Source: Isosphaeraceae bacterium
GTDB lineage: Bacteria > Planctomycetota > Planctomycetia > Isosphaerales > Isosphaeraceae
Reading direction: 5' to 3'
Length of the DNA: 47,919 nucleotides
Assembly (NCBI GenBank): GCA_025356435.1
Contig: JANXSY010000179.1
Coordinates: forward strand, 1 to 47,919
Below are positions 42,915 through 47,919 of the stretch, in pieces. Within the stretch, counting starts at the first letter, position 1. The number at the start of each line of letters is the position of its first letter. A model generated the notes under the pieces. That model was not told the DNA's origin, did not search any database, and saw nothing but the letters and a program-made list of their open reading frames with translations. The position numbers and the translations under genes are program-made.

Positions 42915-43775
42915 ATGGGTATCCGCTACTACAAACCGACGAGCCCGGGCCGGCGGAATGCGTCAGTCAGCGACTTCTCGGAGTTGACGGACAAGAACAA
43001 GAAGCCAGAGAAGAGCCTCACCGAACCACTCCGCAAAAGCGGTGGACGGAACAATCAGGGGTTCATCACGTCTCGCCATCGTGGCGGTGGCCACAAGCGG
43101 ATGTATCGACTCATCGACTTCCGCCGCAACGACCACGACGGGGTCGTCGCCCAGGTCACTCACATTGAATATGACCCGAATCGATCGGCGCGAATCGCCC
43201 TGATCGTCTATCCGGACGGGGTCAAGCGGTACATCATCGCCCCCGACGGTCTCAAGGCAGGAATGACAGTAACCTCCGGCCCGGGCGCAGAGCCCAAGCT
43301 GGGTAACTGTCTTCCGATGTCGAAGATCCCGACCGGAATGACGATCCACAACCTCGAGATGCAGCCCGGTGGCGGAGCCAAGCTCTGCCGATCGGCTGGC
43401 GTCGGTGCGGTCCTCACGGCCCGCGAGGGGACCTGGGCCCAGATCACGCTCCCTTCGGGTGAAGTCCGGCGGATGCCAGCCGAATGTCGGGCGACGATCG
43501 GAATGGTCGGCAATCCTGACCATATGAACGTGACTCTTGGCAAGGCGGGACGAAGCCGCTGGCTCGGCCGACGCCCGCATGTCCGCGGCGTCGCCATGAA
43601 TCCGAACAAGCACCCGATGGGTGGCGGTGAAGGCCGAACCTCGGGAGGTCGTCATCCCTGCTCGCCGACCGGCAAGCTCGCGAAGGGCGGCAAGACCCGT
43701 CGTCGTCGCAAGCCGTCGAACTCGGCGATCATCCGTCGTCGCAAGAGTGTGCGATACGGCCAACTCAAGGTCTGA
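42915..43775 (+). CDS. rplB: 50S ribosomal protein L2
   Basis: The 286-residue L2 shows [57 protein letters not shown] and, near the peptidyl-transferase centre, [20 protein letters not shown]. The usual reading is NPVDHPHGGGEGR: the first, functionally important His is kept, the second is Met here. It ends with a basic tail [22 protein letters not shown] is nine bases before the ATG. A 115-base gap separates it from rplW. Confidence 0.97.
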   Translation: MGIRYYKPTSPGRRNASVSDFSELTDKNKKPEKSLTEPLRKSGGRNNQGFITSRHRGGGHKRMYRLIDFRRNDHDGVVAQVTHIEYDPNRSARIALIVYPDGVKRYIIAPDGLKAGMTVTSGPGAEPKLGNCLPMSKIPTGMTIHNLEMQPGGGAKLCRSAGVGAVLTAREGTWAQITLPSGEVRRMPAECRATIGMVGNPDHMNVTLGKAGRSRWLGRRPHVRGVAMNPNKHPMGGGEGRTSGGRHPCSPTGKLAKGGKTRRRRKPSNSAIIRRRKSVRYGQLKV

Positions 43776-43902
43776 TTGCCGAAGATAAACCACACCGGTT
43801 CGGGTCGAGTCCGCTCGCCCGACCGTGTGTTATGAACCGACCCGGGATCGAACGAAACCGAACGATGAATCGCCCCGCGAGGGGACGGGGGAACGAGGAG
43901 TT

Positions 43903-44184
43903 ATGGGACGCTCGCTGAAGAAGGGCCCGTATGTCGTCGAACGGCTGCTCACCAAGGTCGAAAAGGCCGACCGGACCGGTAACCGTGAGCCGATCAAGAC
44001 CTGGGCTCGGGCCTGCACGATCGTTCCCGAGTTCATCGGGAAGAATTTCGCGATCCACAACGGCCGTAATTTCGTCAAGCTCTACGTCACCGAAGACATG
44101 GTTGGCCACAAGCTCGGCGAATTCTCGCCGACGCGGACCTTCCGTGGTCACGGCGGCAAGGCGAAGTCTTCCGGCAAGAAGTAA
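43903..44184 (+). CDS. rpsS: 30S ribosomal protein S19
   Basis: The 93-residue S19 has [60 protein letters not shown] and [20 protein letters not shown]. It is in the 30S head, binding 16S rRNA with S13. GAGGAG directly precedes the ATG at 43903; the frame is open upstream without homology. Confidence 0.97.
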   Translation: MGRSLKKGPYVVERLLTKVEKADRTGNREPIKTWARACTIVPEFIGKNFAIHNGRNFVKLYVTEDMVGHKLGEFSPTRTFRGHGGKAKSSGKK

Positions 44185-44333
44185 TCCTCCCTGGGGCCGA
44201 CCGGGCGAACCCGAGGTCGGCCCGCTGATCTATCGATTCGTCTTGTTGGGTGGGGTCGCGACGCCGATCCGCCCTCGCGGCTAGTTCAGCCCGCTTGACC
44301 CGACCGCAGACCCGACACGATCCGAGAGCCCAC

Positions 44334-44726
44334 ATGGCCACTACCACAACCCAGACATATCAGGCGACGCACCGGTTCGCCCGGATCTCCGTGCGGAAGC
44401 TGCTGCCGATCCTCGACCTCATTCGCGGCAAGTTTGCCGACGATGCGGTCGACGTCATGAGATACCTGCCGCACCGCGGTGCCCGGATGATCGAGAAGGT
44501 GCTCAAGAGCGCCATGGCGAACGCCGAGGATCGGGGCGTACGCAACGTCGGCGACCTCGTCATCTCCGACTCCCGAGGCGAAGGCGGCCCGATGTTCAAG
44601 CGGCTCATGCCGCGTGCCCGAGGCATGGCGTATATGATCCGCCGACGGTCGTCACATATCATCATTGGCCTCTCCGACTACGATACCCTGGCCGCCGCAC
44701 CCGGCGCCCGGGACGATCGGGACTAA
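44334..44726 (+). CDS. rplV: 50S ribosomal protein L22
   Basis: The 130-residue L22 carries RFARISVRKLLPILDLIRGK, VLKSAMANAEDRGVRNVGDL and the tunnel loop FKRLMPRARGMAYMIRRRSS. The start at 44334 gives an N-terminus slightly longer than usual (ATTTTQTYQATH). Its ribosome-binding site is weak, and it lies 149 bases after rpsS. The C-terminus adds a short charged tail. Confidence 0.96.
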   Translation: MATTTTQTYQATHRFARISVRKLLPILDLIRGKFADDAVDVMRYLPHRGARMIEKVLKSAMANAEDRGVRNVGDLVISDSRGEGGPMFKRLMPRARGMAYMIRRRSSHIIIGLSDYDTLAAAPGARDDRD

Positions 44727-44747
44727 CCCTCTTAAGGACCGTTCCCT

Positions 44748-45452
44748 ATGGGTCAGAAGGTTCGCCCGACCGGTTTCCGCGTCGGCATTATGGAAGACTG
44801 GCGGAGTCGCTGGTACGCCAACAAGCATGACTTCGCCGACCTCCTCGTCGAAGACTTCAAGATCCGTAAATTTATCAAGGGGAAGTACGGCTTCGCCGGA
44901 ATCCCTAAGATCGAGATCGAGCGGACCCGTGACGCCGTTGTTGTGCTACTGCACACGGCGCGTCCGGGGGTGATCATTGGTCGCAAGGGCGCCGAGATCG
45001 AGAAGCTCCAGGAAGAGCTTCAGACACTCACCGGTCGCCGGATCGAGATCAAGATTCAAGAGGTCACCCGCCCTGAGATCGACGCCCAGTTGATCAGCGA
45101 AGACATCGCCGAACAACTCCAGAAGCGATCGAGCTTCCGCCGGACGATCAAGCGGGCGCTCGAACAGACGATGGACGGCGGTGCCAAGGGCGTGAAAGTG
45201 TTGCTCTCGGGTCGCCTCGGCGGCTCGGAAATGTCCCGAAGCGAAGGGGCCAACCTGGGTTCGATCCCCCTATCGACCCTGCGAGCCAAAATCGATTACG
45301 GTTTCTCCGAGGCCAAGACCGCCCAGGGACACATCGGCGTCAAGGTCTGGGTCAATCAAGGCGACTACCTGAAGATGGAGGGCTCGAACGATGCCCCTGA
45401 TGCCCAAGCGGGTCAAGTACCGAAAAAGCCAAAAAGGCCGCGTAAAAGGTAA
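44748..45452 (+). CDS. rpsC: 30S ribosomal protein S3
   Basis: The 234-residue S3 has MGQKVRPTGFRVGIMEDWRS, the KH motif GVIIGRKGAEIEKLQEELQ (nucleic-acid binding) and SGRLGGSEMSRSEG. It is part of the mRNA-entry helicase centre. AAGGA lies nine bases upstream of the ATG. Its last 20 codons are overlapped, in another frame, by the start of rplP, so the tail VPKKPKRPRKR is overprinted on the conserved L16 N-terminus. Confidence 0.97.
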   Translation: MGQKVRPTGFRVGIMEDWRSRWYANKHDFADLLVEDFKIRKFIKGKYGFAGIPKIEIERTRDAVVVLLHTARPGVIIGRKGAEIEKLQEELQTLTGRRIEIKIQEVTRPEIDAQLISEDIAEQLQKRSSFRRTIKRALEQTMDGGAKGVKVLLSGRLGGSEMSRSEGANLGSIPLSTLRAKIDYGFSEAKTAQGHIGVKVWVNQGDYLKMEGSNDAPDAQAGQVPKKPKRPRKR

Positions 45453-45810
45453 CGCGACTCGGGGCAACTATGTTGCTTTCGGGGAGTATGGCCTTCAGAC
45501 GCTCGAGCCCGGCAAGATCTCGGCCGCCACGATTGAGGCTGGTCGCGTTGTCGCCAGCCAGTCGATCAAGGCCGGCGGTAAGTTGTATATCAGGATCTTC
45601 CCGCACAAGAGCATCACCTCGATCCCAGCCGAGACCCGCATGGGTAAGGGTAAGGGCGAAGTGGAATACTGGGCGGCGATCGTGAAACCGGGCACTGTCC
45701 TGTATGAGCTCGGCGGCGTGACCGAAGAAGCGGCCCGCGCAACGTTCGCTCGCCTTTCGTACAAACTGCCTGTCTCCTGCCGGTTTATCACCCGTCGGCC
45801 CACGCTGTAA
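45391..45810 (+). CDS. rplP: 50S ribosomal protein L16
   Basis: The 139-residue L16 begins MPLMPKRVKYRKSQKGRVKG, followed by GNYVAFGEYGLQTLEPGKIS, IRIFPHKSITSIPAETRMGK and GKGEVEYWAAIVKPGTVLYE. It organises the A-site side of the 50S. GGAGGG eight bases before the ATG at 45391 lies inside rpsC, so the 62-bp overlap is real unless initiation is at the second Met (45400). Confidence 0.97.
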   Translation: MPLMPKRVKYRKSQKGRVKGNATRGNYVAFGEYGLQTLEPGKISAATIEAGRVVASQSIKAGGKLYIRIFPHKSITSIPAETRMGKGKGEVEYWAAIVKPGTVLYELGGVTEEAARATFARLSYKLPVSCRFITRRPTL

Positions 45811-45981
45811 CGAAATCGCTTCCTACGGGAGCGTCGTCCCGGACAATTGGTCCGGGATGTCCGGGACATTCATCGCAGTTGGGAAAGGGTCGGTCCGTAC
45901 GGCCCTCGACCCGTTGGGAGCGAGGCGGCGATCCGACCTCGTCCCCGCGAATGACAATCGAAGATCGAGGCCCTGCGTATC

Positions 45982-46206
45982 ATGAGCAAGCCCGCCGAGC
46001 TCCGCGACCAGACCGAAGATCAGCTTGAGCTTCTCCTGAGCGAGACGCAGCGAAATCTGTTCCGGCTCCGCTTGCAGAGCGAGACCGAGCGGCTCGAAGC
46101 GCCGAGCGAGATCATCAAAGCTAAGCGTGAGATCGCCCGGATCAAAACGATCCTGCACCTCCGCGAGATCGAACGGGCGCGGTCGGCCGCTCCCGCCACG
46201 ACCTGA
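45982..46206 (+). CDS. rpmC: 50S ribosomal protein L29
   Basis: The 74-residue helical hairpin protein matches L29: [40 protein letters not shown] and [20 protein letters not shown]. It sits beside L23 at the tunnel exit. The gap from rplP is 171 bases, larger than usual, with no hairpin or frame of note. Confidence 0.95.
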   Translation: MSKPAELRDQTEDQLELLLSETQRNLFRLRLQSETERLEAPSEIIKAKREIARIKTILHLREIERARSAAPATT

Positions 46207-46270
46207 CCTGTTCCCCCACGCGGCCGACCCGGACCCGTACCGAACCCCGTTTCCTCTCGGTAAAATCGCG

Positions 46271-46609
46271 ATGAGCCAACCGACAACCACCGAAGCCATG
46301 CCCGTCGAACGGTCCTGTCGCAAGACGGAGATCGGCGTCGTCACATCCGACAAAATGGATAAGACCCGCCGTGTCGAGCTCGAACGGCTCGTACCGCACC
46401 CCAAGTACGGCAAATACCTCAAGCGTCGGACCGTCTGCCACGCCCATGACGAGACGAATCAGACCCATGTGGGTGATATCGTTGAGATCATGGAGACGCG
46501 CCCGCTGTCCAAGCTCAAACGCTGGCGAATCGTCCGCGTCGTTCGCGTCGGTGCCCAGCAAGCGCTTGCCGGCGAAGGCGAGACCGCGAAGCCACCGACG
46601 CAGTCCTAA
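46271..46609 (+). CDS. rpsQ: 30S ribosomal protein S17
   Basis: The 112-residue protein has the S17 OB-fold: [40 protein letters not shown] and [20 protein letters not shown]. It has about 17 extra residues in front and a Glu/Gly/Pro-rich tail behind. The ATG at 46271 has only a weak ribosome-binding site; ATG 46298 ([11 protein letters not shown]) would give a more usual length. It is a primary 16S rRNA binder. Confidence 0.95.
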   Translation: MSQPTTTEAMPVERSCRKTEIGVVTSDKMDKTRRVELERLVPHPKYGKYLKRRTVCHAHDETNQTHVGDIVEIMETRPLSKLKRWRIVRVVRVGAQQALAGEGETAKPPTQS

Positions 46610-46678
46610 TCACCTGACGAGACCGTTCGTCCTTCCTTCTCCCGACCCGTTGTCGACTGAGCAGAGCGAGAGAGTCCC

Positions 46679-47059
46679 ATGATTCAGATGCAAACGCGGC
46701 TCGACGTGGCCGACAACACCGGGGCCAAGGAAGTGATGTGCTTCAAGGTCCTCGGCGGCAGTGCGTCGCACTATAAGCGACGCATCGCTGGCCTGGGCGA
46801 CATCATCATCGCCAGCGTCAAAAAAGCCAGCCCTGGCGGTGACGTCAAAGCCGGAGACGTGGTAAGATGCGTCGTCGTCCGGGTTCGTAGCTCGACGCGA
46901 CGACCCGACGGCTCCTATGTCAAGTTCGACCGCAACGCCGTCGTCTTGATCGACAACGACAAGAACCCCCGCGGCACACGCATCTTCGGCGCGATCGCCC
47001 GTGAGCTGCGCGACCGCCAGTTTATGAAGATCATCAGCCTGGCCGCCGAGGTCGTCTGA
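46679..47059 (+). CDS. rplN: 50S ribosomal protein L14
   Basis: The 126-residue L14 reads [60 protein letters not shown] and [20 protein letters not shown]. All family signatures are present and the length is normal. It contacts 16S rRNA at the subunit interface. GAGAG lies just ahead of the ATG. Confidence 0.98.
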   Translation: MIQMQTRLDVADNTGAKEVMCFKVLGGSASHYKRRIAGLGDIIIASVKKASPGGDVKAGDVVRCVVVRVRSSTRRPDGSYVKFDRNAVVLIDNDKNPRGTRIFGAIARELRDRQFMKIISLAAEVV

Positions 47060-47112
47060 CGATAACGACGACCCGAACCCGGCGCGACCGCCGAAGCGAA
47101 CGAGACGAAGCT

Positions 47113-47469
47113 ATGCATATCCGAAAAGATGATGTGGTGGTGGTGATCACCGGCGACGACAAAGGTCCTGAGCCCCGTAAGGTGCTCCGTGTCCTGCCCG
47201 AGAAGGGCAAGATTGTCGTCGAAGGTGTCAACCGCGTCTACAAGCACCTCAAGCCCAGTGCCAAGAATCAGCAGGGCGGACGGCTCTCCAAGGAGATGCC
47301 GATCGACGCCTCGAATGTCCTCCTCTACAACCCGTCGATCCGTCGCGGCGTCCGGTTCGGCTATCGCTTCACTGAGGCGGGTCAGAAGGAACGGTACTGC
47401 AAAGTTACCAATGAATCGCTCGGCGTGCTCGGCCCCGTGAAGCCGACCCGCGTCAAGCCTACGGCCTGA
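47113..47469 (+). CDS. rplX: 50S ribosomal protein L24
   Basis: The 118-residue L24 has the KOW motif MHIRKDDVVVVITGDDKGPE and GKIVVEGVNRVYKHLKPSAK, with QGGRLSKEMPIDASNVLLYN. It starts 50S assembly by binding the 5' domain of 23S rRNA. It lies 53 bases after rplN in the spc-type gene order. Confidence 0.97.
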   Translation: MHIRKDDVVVVITGDDKGPEPRKVLRVLPEKGKIVVEGVNRVYKHLKPSAKNQQGGRLSKEMPIDASNVLLYNPSIRRGVRFGYRFTEAGQKERYCKVTNESLGVLGPVKPTRVKPTA

Positions 47470-47573
47470 CCCTGAGCAGACCCGACCGAACCGGAGACAA
47501 GGCGGACGGCCCCGACCGCGAATCCGCGGCACGCCCGACCCGCTGTTTAGCCTGAGCGAAGGACGACCCGATC

Positions 47574-47919
47574 ATGGCCCGCCTGCTCGACCATTACAAC
47601 ACGACCGTCGCGAGCGCGATGGAGTCGAAGTTCGGCCTGACCAACAAGATGTCAATCCCCAAGTTGGAGAAGATCTCCATCAATATGGGTGTCGGCCGGG
47701 CGACCCAGGACAAAGCATTACTGGAATCGGCCGTCGATAGCCTCACCAAGATCAGCGGACAGAAGCCATACGTGACGAAGGCTAAGACCTCCGTCGCCGG
47801 ATTCAAACTCCGCGAGGGTAACGACATTGGCTGCAAGGTTACGCTTCGCGGCAAGCGAATGTATGAGTTTCTTGACCGCCTCATCACAATCGCTCTGCCT
47901 CGTATTCGCGACTTTCGTG
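47574..47919 (+). CDS. rplE: 50S ribosomal protein L5 (truncated by window end)
   Basis: The first 115 codons are present: [60 protein letters not shown] and [21 protein letters not shown]5 binds 5S rRNA and the P-site tRNA elbow. AAGGA lies ten bases ahead of the ATG. The frame is open at the window edge, so only the end is missing; the gene itself looks intact. Confidence 0.97.
   Translation, partial: MARLLDHYNTTVASAMESKFGLTNKMSIPKLEKISINMGVGRATQDKALLESAVDSLTKISGQKPYVTKAKTSVAGFKLREGNDIGCKVTLRGKRMYEFLDRLITIALPRIRDFR

Overview
The window is high-GC DNA from a bacterium that looks like a planctomycete, most plausibly in or near the Isosphaeraceae. The case rests on the divergent EF-Tu switch I, the multi-HTH sigma factor, the FHA-kinase fusion, the Uma2 (DUF820) genes, several conserved secreted or lipoprotein genes of unknown role, and core proteins with long acidic or basic tails. 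This is inference from gene content; no 16S gene is present.

Region 1 (1-11010) is mixed accessory and housekeeping DNA. It holds a 42-bp tandem repeat cut by the window edge, a eukaryote-like stand-alone phosphopantothenoylcysteine decarboxylase, a secreted PRC-barrel protein, a zinc-ribbon protein with a membrane partner, and two transporters (ArsB/DASS-like permease and MFS). It also holds a secreted charged protein divergent from an NtrC-type two-component pair, a lipoprotein and a Uma2 gene.

Region 2 (11146-27671, all minus strand) is the ancient transcription/translation cluster. In transcription order it reads tRNA-Thr(UGU), tRNA-Tyr(GUA), tRNA-Gly(UCC), tRNA-Thr(GGU), tuf, rpmG, tRNA-Trp(CCA), secE, nusG, rplK, rplA, rplJ, rplL, rpoB, rpoC. 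The striking departure is that rpoB and rpoC are 1.5 kb apart. The gap carries an acidic His-rich protein gene, the wreck of a Uma2 gene, a good promoter for rpoC and a leader of about 370 nt with odd structure.

Region 3 (27672-36575) holds a small unrecognised ORF, a sigma-70 family factor with three helix-turn-helix-like modules at its N-terminus, and an FHA/zinc-ribbon/Ser-Thr kinase fusion. These are followed by plus-strand pseudouridine-5'-phosphate glycosidase, two tandem GT4 glycosyltransferases and an exported FKBP-type isomerase.

Region 4 (36705-47919) holds a VOC-family protein, an EF-G whose switch I looks EF-G2/mtEFG2-like, an 880-bp stretch with no recognisable gene, then the S10-spc ribosomal operon: rpsJ, rplC, rplD, rplW, rplB, rpsS, rplV, rpsC, rplP, rpmC, rpsQ, rplN, rplX and the start of rplE. 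A consensus-like promoter precedes rpsJ, and rpsC overlaps rplP by 62 bp.
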